From contig CM041465.1 in NCBI GenBank assembly GCA_023213395.1, positions 41,981,741 to 42,045,740 on the forward strand: a stretch of DNA of 64,000 bases, written 5' to 3'. The notes under the pieces were generated by a model. That model was not told the DNA's origin. It ran no database searches and saw nothing but the letters and a program-made list of their open reading frames with translations. The DNA is from Cycas panzhihuaensis. Its lineage: Eukaryota > Cycadophyta. Each line of letters starts with the position of its first letter. Positions within the stretch are counted from its first letter, which is position 1. Positions 43,755-55,857 of this stretch are shown here, piece by piece. Both the position numbers and the translations under genes were made by a program.

Positions 43755-45290
43755 AGTCAAATTAACAATGAGCTCCTTCACCTCTTTCCTAACAGATTCC
43801 TGTCATATGCCCTATTAGGTCCAGTCTGACTAGACTCAAAAGCTCCTATGGGAAGTCCTCCTTCCACACCATACTTCTTTTGTTTACCACTGCCCAATTT
43901 GCCAGCCAGTCTGTCGCAACATTTCCTTTCCTATACGTATGCCAGATCTGAATACTCTATTTAGAACTCAAGACATCCTGGGCATCTCTTATCATCTCCT
44001 AATTGCTCCAGTCCACCTCTATCTCCCCTTTTAGACCCCTGATCACATTCATGTAGTCTCCTTCTGTTATCACTCGCTCATTCCCATCCTGGTCTACCAA
44101 AGCTAACGCCTTCTGCATAGCTCTCATTTCAGCTTTGTGATTTGTATGATGGCCAAAATATTCCGCAAATGCCCAACAAACCTTCCCATCACGATTCTTG
44201 TATAAACCTCCCCCACCTACCTCACTTGGGTTTCTTTTGGCCGCCCCATCAAAATTGATTTTCACCTAGGACTCATTGGGCAAAATCCATTAACATGTCC
44301 TATTTTTTGGTTCCGTACCACTCTGGCTAGCTATCTCCTAGCTCGCCAAGATGCTCTCTTCTTCCCTAGGTATTTTGTCCTCATCCTTAGGCTTTATCAT
44401 TTCTATAATATCCCTCTTGATCTTTCTCCAAAGTCTCTGTTCTCTGATTTCTCTTTCTTAGAAGATTCTCCTGTTGCGCTCCTTCCATATATTCCATACC
44501 CCCACTAGGAGGATTAGATTCCCTAGTTTACCCAATGTCTTACTCTTGAAGGGAAATTTCCACATTAACCATTGATTCTTCAGGGTCCCTAGAGACACCC
44601 ATTAAATCTTGAGATTAGACTAGAGGCCAGCCCAAATACTCCTGGAATAAGGACAATGTATACCTATATGGTCCAAGGACTCGACATTCTCCTTGTATAA
44701 CACACATCTATTTACCATGGAAAATCCCCTCCTCATAAGGTTATCAATTGTTAGTATTTTGTTTTGCAAACATAACCACTAAAACATTGCTATCTTTGGG
44801 AATAGCCCCAGCTTCTATACCCCTGCCAACAGGTCCTCCTTACCCACCCCTTCCTCCTTCAGCAGCGAGTTATAACCATCCTTCACCATGTATGACCCCG
44901 AGGCAGATATAGACTATATCATAATATCCTATATATCCATCTTTGGTATATATTGGTTATGTAATTCACACTTTAGATTCTAAATCTCCTCCTCCATCCC
45001 TTGCATGTCTTCAAATGATCTCCAATTCCTATTTTTACCTTGTTCCTCCCAGTAGTGCTTGACTAATAGGCCATACACATCTTGACAGGCTCTCTACATA
45101 TTACCAATAGATGGTAAGTCCTTCAAAATGTAATTGCCACACCATTTGTCTTCCCAAAAACTGATACTTTCTCTGTTCCCCAACTTCTATCTTAGGCCAT
45201 TGCTCAAAATATGTCTTGAAGATATGAGGCCTTTCCATATGGGGGAACCAATGGTCCCCCCCACCTCCTCTTTCAAGAAATGCTTTCCCC
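43755..45290 (-). pseudogene. L1 ORF2 C-terminus: zf-RVT motif and archaeal-type RNase H
   Basis: A zinc-binding reverse-transcriptase motif (RCVLYKENVESLDHIGIHCP, about 44,715-44,655) is followed by an RNase H domain: MKINFDGAAKRNPSEVGGGG (first Asp, from 44,265), NHKAEMRAMQKALAL (Glu), ITEGDYMNVIRGLKG (third acidic position; D-S/D-Y region) and YRKGNVATDWLANWA (about 43,930-43,890). The domain is typical of plant L1 lineages that acquired an archaeal-type RNase H. A frame change lies between 45,290 and 44,700 and stops begin near 43,999. The end of ORF2 at about 43,755 is approximate. Confidence 0.85.
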
Positions 45291-47249
45291 CTAGATATTT
45301 TTTGTTACAATATCATCCCATTGAGTACCACCCTCTTTAGTCAATCTCCATCCCAATTTTGCTAGGAGGGCTTTATTAAAGAGCCTCATTCTCCTAACGT
45401 TACGTCCACCTGCCCATCTAGGTTTACATATCTTTTTCCATGAGACTAGGTGAATTCTGTTTTTCTCCTCAGAACCAGACCAGAGAAATCTTTTCATGAT
45501 GCCCTCTGCTATTGAGATGACCTTGCTCGGCATGTTAAATAATTACATCATATAAACTGGGATACTCTATAAAGAAGCCATGACTAGCTAAATTTTACCT
45601 GCCAAGCTGAGTAGGGCCTCTTTCCATCTAACCAACTTCCTCTAGAATCTACCCACAATGGGATTCTAGAGATCCTTTCTCATATTTCCCACAAAAAGAG
45701 GCATCCCCAGGTAAGTGGATGGGAGAGTCCTTGTTGGGATCTCCAATACTTTGCTGATTCTCTGCTAAAGCCTTTTTGGGATGTTAATAAAGAAGACAAA
45801 GTTTTTTTCTTGGTTAATTTTTTGATTTAAAGCCTACTCATAAACCTGGAGCCCTTCTTTCATAGCCATGGCCTCCCTAAGAGAGGATTTACCTAGAAAA
45901 ATATTATCGTCGACAAACTGGTGGTGGACGATGTTTTCCAAATTTGAGGAGGGCCTTAATCCAATCACCCAACCAACCCTCTTGGCCTCCTCAATAGCCC
46001 TCCCTAATATTTTTGCCATTATGATAAAGAGATAGGGAGACATGGGGTCTTCTTGCCTTAGACCCCTCGATCCAGAGAAGAAAGGGGTTGACGAATCATT
46101 TGTCAACACAGAGAAAGAAGAACTAGAAATACAACACTTCATCCATTTCCTCCAAACCTCTCCAAAACCAAAGGCCTTAACACAATCAAGGAGGCATTCC
46201 CAGGCTACCCTATCATAGGCCTTGGACATATCAATTTTCACTATCATACACATTTCCTTTCTGTGGTAAGTCGAATGAATCATCTCATGGACTGTTATTT
46301 TACCATCCACAATCTATCTTCCTTTAATGAATCCATCCTAATTAGCAGATATAATAAGTAGCAGACACTCCTTGAGGTAGTTTGCCAACAATTTTGCCAG
46401 AATTTTGTACTTAACATTACACAAACTAATTGGTCTGAAGTCCTCCATAACTTCTGCACCTGCTTTTCTGGGGATCAACACCAAAAAGGTGGATTTCCAC
46501 TCCTTCAAGATTGTCTTCTTCTTGAAGAATTTGTTCAACGCCTCTTTCAAATCATCCTTGATAATGTCCCAGTATTCCTAAAAGAAACCCAAGGGAAAAC
46601 TATCTGGCCCTGGAGCGTTATCCCACCCCATGTTGAATAAAGCTCTCTCCATTTCCTCTAGGGTTAAAGGCTTAGTCAACTTTATGTTTTGGGCCTCATT
46701 GATCAGCCTCAGAATACATCTCAATAGGTTTGAGCATAAATCCAGATTCTAGCATCTAGGTTCTTCAAATAATTCTCTAAAATACTCCATCGCAGTGCTT
46801 CTAATTTATTCTTCTATCTCGAATGTAGTACCCTCCTTACTTCATAACTTACTTATTCTATTGTAGGCTCTGTGTTTTAACGTCAACATATGAAAAAACT
46901 TGGTATTCCTGTCCCCCTCCTTAACCCACAATTCCCTGGATTTTTGTTTCCAATGGAGTTCCTCCTTAAACAACACCTCTTCGAACTCTTTTGAGATTCT
47001 GCACTCTATCTGGTCCAAGGTACTAGATCTATCCTCTTATTAGATCCTCTGCTCGACTTTATTTAAATCTTCCTGCAATCTCTCTTTGACTTCAAATATG
47101 TTTCCAAACACCTCCTTATTCCAAACTTTAATTTGTCTCTTGATCCAGTTCAACTTCTTTGAAAATTTAAACATGGCATACCCCTCAACAGGAATATTCC
47201 ACCACTCACTAATCCTTGTTCTAAGATTGGGGTGATGAAACCACATACG
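45291..47249 (-). pseudogene. L1 ORF2 reverse transcriptase domain
   Basis: Pre-RT linker MWFHHPNLRTRISEWWNIPV and QIKVWNKEVFGNIFEVKERL, then RT: STFLVLIPRKAGAEVMEDFR, PISLCNVKYKILAKLLANYL, MIVKIDMSKAYDRVAWECLL, SGSRGLRQEDPMSPYLFIIM. The catalytic box HHQFVDDNIFLG (about 45,900) has FVDD where most L1s have FADD. Then STYLGMPLFVG and FLWSGSEEKNRIHLVSWKKI, and WAGGRNVRRMRLFNKALLAK in the post-RT region. One frame from 47,246 to 45,291 with several stops. Confidence 0.9.
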
Positions 47250-47992
47250 CTCAAAGCAAAAGGTGCCCCATGAGAATTGTTTCTGTATGATAACTCCAAT
47301 AGAAGAGGAGAGTGATTAGAGATCGTTCTCAGAAGAGCCTCTAACTTTAAGTCCCCATTGAGTCGCATCCACTTGTGATTGACTAGGATTCTATCTAACT
47401 TGATCTGAATATGGTTTTGCCCCAATCTCCTATTCATCTACATGTACCTAGCCCTACTAAGGGGGATATCCATAAGCCCCCCATTCTGAAGGAAGTCACC
47501 AAGGTTAGACATACCCCTAGACCACCCCTGTTGACCACCTATCTTCTTCTCCAGAGATAAAGCCAAGTTAAAGTCCCCTACCACCATCCATGGGCCTTTC
47601 CACTCTTTTTGGATCTCCACTATATTATTCCATAACAACTTTCTTCCCTCCACCGTCATCGGAGCATAGATATTAGTAGCCCACCATAGGGTATTTATCG
47701 TTCTACAGACTAGACACATTATGATGAAGTACTCTCCCTTAGCCACCTTGAAACCCTGCCATATCCTTGAGCTCCAGAGGACAATAAGCCCTCCTGATCC
47801 CAAAGCTCACTCTTTTGCCCTGATCTCTCCCCTCCTCCATATCTTATTTTTAACCTCCTCCTCGTTTACCTAGGCCACTTTCATCTCCTACAAAAATACT
47901 AAATCTACATGCACCCTGGATCTCACCTCCTTCACTATTCTTTGCTTGGATGGGGCATTTAAGCCCCTTATGTTCTAGGAGAGGGCCTTCAT
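47250..47992 (-). pseudogene. L1 ORF2 endonuclease domain
   Basis: ORF2 starts MKALS at 47,992, followed by a TAG where plant L1s have W-N-I/V-R-G, then NIRGLNAP. The apurinic-type endonuclease shows LGSGGLIVLWSS, WWATNIYAP, WMVVGDFNLAL and HIQIKLDRILV. The final catalytic SDH motif reads SNHSPLLLEL, so its Asp is Asn. This domain nicks target DNA for target-primed reverse transcription. A frameshift near 47,250 precedes the RT part. Confidence 0.87.
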
Positions 47993-48071
47993 AGTTCCTA
48001 CCCCCTCCCATCCTCATCTCCTGCTTCTGAGGAGTAGGCCCTCAATTACCCCTCCCCTCCTTTAATATACT

Positions 48072-49397
48072 TTAGTAACCCAAATCAATTTGGGTCACTG
48101 CTTCCTTTTCCCTTATCACTTTCCTCAATGGTCTGCCTACCTTTTTCTCCTTGCCGAAGTCAAACAGTCTCTTCGACTCCGTCTGGTCTCCTTTATCCTT
48201 TGTAATCCATTTATGTGTCCCTCCTCCTGTCTTCCCTAGATTCAGAGCCCTCCTAGCCTCAAGAAACATTTTGTATGACTCTTACATTTCCCCCCCCTCC
48301 TCTACTAGGGTCTAATCCCCCTCTTGATCTTCGGTCTGAGCTCTCCCTACCTCTTCCTCTGAGAGGTAATCCTTCTCTTCCCAATTGGTTCCTTTTAGTT
48401 ACTCCTGAATTAGTTCACCCGTCGCATTGATATACTCTTTATTTCTTGGCTCCCCAAGATGGCCATCTATATCTTGTTGTCCGTCTTTATGGACCCTAAG
48501 GCCCTTAAGACTCTCTGCTTTGCTTAGTTCTAGGATCGAATCTGCTCTCTTACCTTCATCTGGTAACAAGGTTGTGCTCCTGTTTTAGACTTCATCCATA
48601 TCCTCTTATTTTTTTATATCTCTAGCATCTTTTTGTCCCTCCTCCATGTCTTTCCCTATTAATTTAGTTTCTCCTAGGCATTTTGTCAGAATATGTCCCA
48701 CACATCTACATCTTGAGCATCTGAATCCCTCTAATTCATAAACTAACTTTTGGGTAATTTCCCATCATCCTGACTCTATGTCTACCTCTTCTGGAAGGTC
48801 ACTCTCAAGATTTTCTAGGATACATAACCTAGCATTAATCAATTGAGATCTATTCTTTGTCGCTAAATCCATAGCTAGAAGGGGGCCCACTACACTGGCA
48901 ACACCTCTAACCACTTCCAGGTTCCAAAAAAATAGTGGGAGCTCTGGCATCTGTACCCAGATTGGGGCTTGTTTAACCTGAGGAACTGCCACGTCAAATT
49001 CTGGATGCCATTTTTCCAAAGTCATGGCCGTCCTTCCAAACATCCACAGGGATTTTAATAAAGATATAATCATATCTTCCTGATTTATGAATCTAAAAAG
49101 AACACATCCCTTGGGCATAACCATCACCTCCACTAGGTTTTTTGTCTTCCACTTATTCCTAATCCAGCTCCTTATAGTATCCAGCCCTAGTTTGGGTCCT
49201 GAAAACCTCCCTATTAAGCTATTTTACTAGTATTGTATTATTTTCTCTGTTAGCTCCTTCGAGAATGAGATTTTTATTTGGTTATCTTTTATCACTGGTT
49301 TAATAACAACTTCCTCTGGTTTTCCATTCCTCAAGGCGTTAAGGTATGTCCTTCCTGGAGGAGAGGACTGAGTCTGGTCATCCTATTTTTGCTCCAT
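48072..49397 (-). pseudogene. L1 ORF1 (DUF4283 and zinc knuckle)
   Basis: Nucleic-acid-binding ORF1 protein of plant L1s. One frame of about 441 codons from ATG at 49,397 to the stop at 48,072-48,074. DUF4283 reads LGLDTIRSWIRNKWKTKNLV, VEVMVMPKGCVLFRFINQED and SLWMFGRTAMTLEKWHPEFD, then APIWVQMPELPLFFWNLEVV. A Cys/His knuckle EGFRCSRCRCVGHILTKC sits at about 48,735-48,680. The C-terminal part is acidic then basic (KKVGRPLRKVIREKEAV). In-frame stops include a TAG at codon 5 and a pair near codon 54. ORF2 starts about 80 bases downstream. Confidence 0.85.
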
Positions 49398-50064
49398 TTA
49401 AATTACAGAAAAAGTAAAAACTAATAAAAGTGGGTCTTCATGGACTCACCTCCAAAACTTGTGGTCATAGGTCTAATTCTTACAGCTAACTCTCATCTTT
49501 GTAGCTTGGGACATCTCCCTTTAGTGCTAAAGGAGCCCCTTCTAGGCCTTCTCCAAATAGCTACTGTTGTCTTTGTTATGGCCTGGTCCTTCTCATCCCC
49601 TGGAGTTGAGATGCCTCATGCGAGAGAATTATTCCTTCCTTCGCCACTGTGTTGACGTAGCTCATCGTCCCTTAGTTCCTTCGTTTCTCTAACTGGTCTG
49701 CGAGGCAGATCTAACTTGATACGAAGATATGGAGATTGCTTTTGCCTCCTTCCAAACCCACTAGAGGATCATTCTCTCCTCCTCAGAGAATCATTTGTCT
49801 AGGCCTCAGATCTGAAATGACTACTTCCTCTGGAACAAGCCGTAGTTGAAGGAATACCCTCACCATTCACAACCGTTAGGATAAGTCTCTCCCAGACACC
49901 TACTGAGATCTACAAGCTGCGATGTTTCACAGTTGTTTCCCAGCTTGGAGGCCATGGAGAGCCACCATCTTCGTTTGGGCTGATGCACTCCAAAACACGT
50001 AGTCATCATCTTCGTCTTCGCAGAAAACCCTAGCAGTTGTCATCCGCTCTCAATCTTCCTTATC
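49398..50064 (-). other. 5' leader of the L1
   Basis: About 0.67 kb upstream of ORF1 to the right target duplication. No domain recognised. It should hold the internal promoter; nothing specific can be pointed to. Confidence 0.5.
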
Positions 50065-50080
50065 TTGTAATTGAGTACTT

Positions 50081-50847
50081 ATGAACACCATAAATGCATA
50101 CTAATTATATATCAAATTGTAATTAGAGATACCTAATCATATATAATGTAATTCCTTCATCTAAGATATGTATTCTTGGTAAGTATAATAACCCTTGTTT
50201 TACAATAATTATTTTATTTATTTCCTCTGTTTAACATCAATATCTTACCATGTGGGGGGGAGGGGGGCACAAGCTGAATATGGGGTTAAATAAGAGATCC
50301 TAGAACAAGGTCATAAGAATATGGAGATAAATTCTTAATTATATTCCTACTTTTAGCACTAAAATGCTCTCTACTTAATAAGGATAGTTATAAATTCATG
50401 AAATGCTACTAACCTTCATATGTTTAATGTTATTACTAAATGAGATTACTAACTTTAACAAAGGTGAATGCATTATCATTATTGCTTAATCTTACTCACT
50501 TATAACTATATCGAGTATCAAAATGACCTGTGTATTTCAATTGGTTAGAACCATGAAACCTTATATTTTCTCTCTTATTTTTATTGGAAAGGAATTATAT
50601 AAGGGGGCAGTTTACAATTAAATTTCAATCAATTACTTATACTAACATTCAAATACTCATATAATATACTATAATCATATAACTTGGTAACCAAAATGCA
50701 ACTATGTATGTTTTCATATTAAAAATAGAGTCAATTATAATTATATATTTATACTTATCAATTAACATGACAAGACATATATATACTCTTATTTTACCCT
50801 ATAATTACTTATTTTATCTTGTAATTTGTACAACTAATCTACATACA

Positions 50848-50881
<34 letters not shown>

Positions 50882-50882
50882 C

Positions 50883-50976
<94 letters not shown>

Positions 50977-51051
50977 GCCATATTATAATTACTTGCATTC
51001 TAACTAAGGGTTATTTTAATGAGTGGTGTGTGGAATCACACATTCTGACAC
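50081..51051. other. AT-rich intergenic DNA with a compound microsatellite
   Basis: No coding sequence. The only structure is the ACAT/AT array at 50,841-50,970 and a G-rich run (GGGGGGGAGGGGGGC) near 50,254. Confidence 0.5.
50841..50970. repeat. (ACAT)n then (AT)n compound microsatellite
   Basis: ACAT tetranucleotides at 50,841-50,876, a short mixed transition, then AT dinucleotides to 50,970. Confidence 0.95.
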
Positions 51052-51064
51052 TCCCCCTTAATGT
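51029..51064 (-). repeat. possible 3' LTR start and polypurine tract of a minus-strand copia-like element
   Basis: The minus strand reads CATTAAGGGGGAG then TGTCAGAATGTGTGATTCC: a polypurine tract followed by a TG-initiated LTR start. A related start (TATTAGAATATGTGATTCC) ends the LTR-like block at 55,443. The rest of an LTR to the left is not recognisable. Confidence 0.45.
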
Positions 51065-54000
51065 TTAATGTCTTCAAATATTAAGTCTTCAATCTTCCTT
51101 TCTTAGTCTTCAACCTATATGTGAGATCTTAGAGCCTGTAACCAAATTTATATCAATTATATAATGTTGTAATAAGTATTATCACTTATAACCTAGAAAA
51201 CTTATATCCATCATGCTTGTCTCGTACAAGTAAGTAACCTATAATAAACTATAGTAATATGTATATCTCAATGACCAACTATAAGCAACCCACTTGTAGA
51301 AACCTATAAACTAATCAATTATCAAATAACAAAATGCCATGACTTCATTATCATGTCTATAAAAAGTTTCTCTCACAACTTCATATCTTCACCTATATAG
51401 CTATAATTATCAAACTTTTGTCATCTTAATTATTATCTCAATAAATAAATTGATTATTGTATCCATATTAAATAACAACCATCTACTAAATTACATGAGT
51501 AACCAACATTTATAATCTTTAGTTCTCTAGGTAATTATTTTAGATATATGGTTCATTATCTTTTAAAATATTGTTATTAGAGTAGCATAATCTCGTCTCT
51601 TATGTACAAGTAAACAATATAATTTAGTGTGTTGTACAAGAGTAGCTTGTAAAACTTTACTTACCTCTTATATACATGATTTCTTTGTATGCTTCCTCAC
51701 TTGTACACTTTAGCAACTTTCCTATTTAGTCACTAATAAACTCAATTACATCATTAATTAATCAATTAAACATCTAACTCTAGGAATATGGCATAGCACC
51801 TAGCCAAGACAAATTAGGTGTAACAAGGTAGTAAAAATAATGTGTTTCCATGCCTCTTGTTATGTATAGATAGGTAGATTTCTTATTAACAAACATGAAT
51901 AAACATCATCTTTCAGTTGGATAGCCTTAAGAGTTAATTTGGTGAACCAAATAAACTATAAGACCTAGAATTGAATCTTATAAACAAGTAGAATCCATCA
52001 AATTCATCAAACAACTACATCAAATTGCTTTAATCTAGACCCTTTATCAAATGTAATTAGTGGTGTTCATCACAACCTCATAAATTATCAATAATATTAG
52101 GTAATTATACAATAAAATTAATGATTGTTCATTTGTTTAGTGAGAGCTACAGTCACTAAACTAATATTTGGAAAATGCCAAGGGGGGATAAATCATGTTT
52201 AGCATATATTTATACTAATATCAATTTGCCAACAAATTTTATCCCACTATACTAATTTTTGAGCTTAAAACTATCATAAATAAGTTTTTTTTGTTAAATT
52301 TTAAATTAAAGTTTATTTTTCTTTTATCCAAATATAGAAATAACATCATCATCATGTTAAGAACCTTAAAAAATTATAGTATATGTGAAAACAAATCTAA
52401 AAAAGGTCATGAAATGTAATTTTTATCAACTTATAAACATTTGCATAAAATTTACTCATTAAAATCTCCTACTTTGATTTTTGAAATATGCCTTACAACC
52501 ACTCATGTCGATCATCTTGAAATTCTCTTTCGAATACAACTAATGACACTTGATTCTGACATTGTAGTGAAAAGTTATGGCTAAAAAAACATTAACATAT
52601 AATAAAAAATGATAAATTCTTAGAAAATTACTCTAGTCCCTTTGCCTTAGGCTACTAGTTGCTCATGTGACCTCATGCTAAAGTGAAGGGGGATTACGAT
52701 TTTGATTTTATAAATTTGATTAAATTTAATTTATTCTTTTTTGAAATCTATCCCTCTTATGCTTTAGCCTCTAGTCTTGTCTTATCCAAAATAATTAAAT
52801 TTTTAAAATTGGGCACTTTTTTTTTATCATATTGAAAACTTTCTATGAAAAATTTGTATAATTGATCTATTGTAGGGGCATCTTTGTCTGAATCAAATAT
52901 TGATTTCATAGGTTGGCTTCGTCTTCATGGATTGGCTTCTAAGTGGGTGGCTATATATGTCTCTACAAGCTATGCTTCCACCCATCCATTGAATATTAGT
53001 TATTATTATTTAGATAATTGGAATCTTAAGGCTCTTGAGCCAAGATTACCTATATCGTATGGCAGTGAGGGAGACCAAGATATAAAACATCTGGTTGTTG
53101 ATTCATCTAATGTGGATTAGATTTTGCTTCTAGTACATCATCTCTCCATTCTTAGAGCAATAAACCATGGGTAATGTGTAGACTGTTATAATGGCATGGC
53201 AACTTCTTTATGGGTAGGTTCTTCTATGTAGAGTTTTCTTCTTTGTCTAGGTATTATGCCATGTCAGATTGTTCTTATACATCTCTCTATAAATCCGTAG
53301 AGGCTCATTACATAGGAGACTCTCTATTATTTACAAATTTCTTTATTTCTTAGGTGATGCATATCAAGGTATTCATGGCATTCTTTGGATCATTATTCTG
53401 TGAGTTTCTATTCTTCATATAGTTGTTGGTACATCTTCCTTCATTTGGGTGGCATTCTAAACTAGGCGATTAGATAATGTGAATCTTCAAAGTTAGACAT
53501 ACAGAGGGTTTGAGTTTATTTATGTGTCATTTATCACTGCAGGGTTTAATGTACAATGATAATATTGATCCATTAGTGCTTTGTGAGGTAACTCTACATT
53601 GACTAATCTCCATTTGTCTTTGTTGCTTAGTATGGATAGACATAGGAATAAAGAGGGTGATGACTCATGGGTGGAGCTTCTCAATGGATGAAGTGCATGT
53701 GGATAGAGGTCTTCATATTTTCCATAGTTGACCTAATTAAATTTGTATCTCGTGGCTCTCCTAATCATCTACGTACATCACAAGAATCCTATGTGAGTTG
53801 TTTATGTAAATGTTCATGACTTGTGTGGAGATTATATATGCCTATGTGATCATCTATATTTAATATACTCCAAACCCTTGAATAGAAATAGACTAAAACA
53901 TTATTAAATGATGAAGAAACATGAGCCAAATAGATAGAATAGAATGAATAATATAAATAGGGTGTATACTAAAAATGGAAAAAATAAATTTCCATTTCTA

Positions 54001-54950
54001 TAAATGGCCTCCACAGTTTTGATAATCAAATAGAACCTTTTTCATAAAATTCATTCTCTTAATATGTTTTTAATAGATGTCTTGCAACCAACAAGCTATC
54101 ACTTCCTCGTATAACTAAAATATGCCTCCATATTTCATTATTTCATAATAAATGTTATCAAATTTAATTATAAATGCCACATACCTTTTTTATGCCCTTT
54201 TGATTTCATTACATACCTCATAAATATACCTTCATCTTGTTATTTTTCTTCATATAAACTCAATACCTATTTTAACTTCTTTTACTAATGGAGTATTAAC
54301 ATTATTCTAATAGTAAATCTTAATATGAGATGCTTATGAATGTCTCTAAAATGATTCAACTATGACAACAAATCTTTAAGTAAGACACTCATAACTACTT
54401 TCACAAATGAACTAAAAAACTATCTTCATAAAATTTTGTCTTACTGCTACTAGTTATGAGATTAGGTGAGATGGTTAGTCTCATAAAATCTTAATCACTT
54501 TTAGAGGAGGGTAGCTTGTATTAATGAACTAAGTAGCAATAGTTTATCTTCTCATACATCTTCATGGTGGATTTAATTCACACTTTTATGCTTCATGAAA
54601 ATGACATCTATATGCATAAAATAATTGTCTAAAAAAATCAAATTACATACCATCAATTTTACTATCTTCTACATATGTGGCTTTATCAACTTCTATATCT
54701 TTTTGTAGCTTATGTCTATTCTTTAATCTTCTTCATCTTCCTTTTGCCTTGAGGATTTTGGTGACACGTCACTAGAATATTTAGTATTTAACTCATCAAT
54801 ATTCTAATTTCATTGGCTTCTAAACTAGCTCATACATTGGCTCTATTACTGGCATATTGGCTCATCAATCTGGCTTATATAGGCTTCCTTCCTATTTGCT
54901 CAAGTTCTTTCACAACATGGTTTTGATACTATATTAAAATTTATAACTTT
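51065..54950. other. AT-rich region, possible internal part of a decayed element
   Basis: No pol motif in any frame that I can read. One 78-codon open stretch at 52,884-53,120 is annotated separately. The flanking LTR-like pieces suggest this could be the interior of a badly decayed minus-strand element. Confidence 0.35.
52884..53120 (+). CDS. unrecognised 78-codon open frame
   Basis: MSESNIDFIGWLRLHGLASK opens the frame, with SYYYLDNWNLKALEPRLPIS in the middle and an acidic end (GSEGDQDIKHLVVDSSNVD). Composition is protein-like and less AT-biased than its surroundings, but there is no known domain, signal peptide or membrane segment. It may be a fragment of a host gene or element, or chance. 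Confidence 0.2.
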   Translation: MSESNIDFIGWLRLHGLASKWVAIYVSTSYASTHPLNISYYYLDNWNLKALEPRLPISYGSEGDQDIKHLVVDSSNVD

Positions 54951-54951
54951 G

Positions 54952-55443
54952 CTTTGATACCATATGAGAAAATAGGGTATTGTACAATGGAATATCAACA
55001 AAATGAATCATTCATATAAGATCATATAGAATATATACATAATCAGAACCATGTAAAGTAAAGATAACATCACCATAATATTAAGTATTTATAATATGCA
55101 TATAACAAGAGATAGATACCAAATATGACATTGAAAACTGAATGTGGGAAAAACCTTAAGAGAAGGTTGGAGTCTCTGTAGGAACTCTGCTTATGATATT
55201 AAAAAGATTATATCTCCAAATAATCTTTCTTTCTCAATCCGTTTTGAAGTTCTCAAGTGGTGTGTACACATATTTATAACAATATTCACCTCATGAATAA
55301 CATATTATTTCGCTTGTGCCTTTACATCATCTAATAGGATTTTTACATAAATATGTGAGCTATCACATCTCTTAATATATGTGAGTAAGATTTAATAATA
55401 TCATTATGCATTACATAAATATGTATGGAATCACATATTCTAA
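54952..55443 (-). repeat. LTR with primer-binding site of a minus-strand copia-like element
   Basis: The minus strand reads TGGTATCAAAGC at about 54,963-54,952, one base from the tRNA-Met primer site, directly after a sequence ending CTCAT. To the right, about 480 bp run to TGATTCCATAC and TATTAGAATATG, a copia-type LTR start with TG changed to TA. A second primer-site-like GTTTTGATACTA lies about 33 bp further left. Confidence 0.55.
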
Positions 55444-55857
55444 TAAGTTATACCACATGTAATCACTAGATTTCAATGTCTTTTGACAATATATTGTCCT
55501 AAACTAAGGTATATAATTTTTTTCATGGGGGATCACACCTATAATGGTGCATCATTACTCATATTGCAACAATGGAATAAAAACAAATTGTTCGTTATAA
55601 ATGCACCCTTAAAAATTTAACTAAATTTTATTTTTAAATGTATGTTATACTTATATCATAAAATCACATAAGTAGAAATTTAACAATTTTCTATTTTATA
55701 TAGAAGTAAGATAATGGATGTCCTAACTTAGGATAGGAGATTTGCCTAATAAAATAAAAAATTATAGGCATATTTTTCTTTATAAAAGCATAATGGCAAT
55801 TATTATCAAACATATGACCTTCTTAATTACATTATACTTAAATTTGATACCTATGTA
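55444..55857. other. AT-rich intergenic DNA, nothing recognised
   Basis: No open frame or repeat structure stands out between the LTR-like block and repeat R copy 2. Confidence 0.5.

Larger units (their letters stand above)
43612..50080 (-). mobile_element. L1-type LINE with RNase H, minus strand, flanked by a 16-bp target duplication
   Basis: TTGTAATTAAGTACTT (43,612-43,627) and TTGTAATTGAGTACTT (50,065-50,080) flank the element, one mismatch apart. Next to the left copy is a T run (poly(A) tail on the minus strand), so the element reads right to left. Body about 6.4 kb: 5' leader, ORF1 (49,397-48,072), ORF2 (47,992 to about 43,755) with endonuclease, RT, zinc motif and RNase H. Length, poly(A) and the flanks point to a complete insertion; stops and two frameshifts disable it. 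Confidence 0.92.

Noticed and set aside
50704-50988. A 94-codon open frame rich in Tyr, Ile and Thr
   Set aside because: It is the translation of the ACAT/AT microsatellite.
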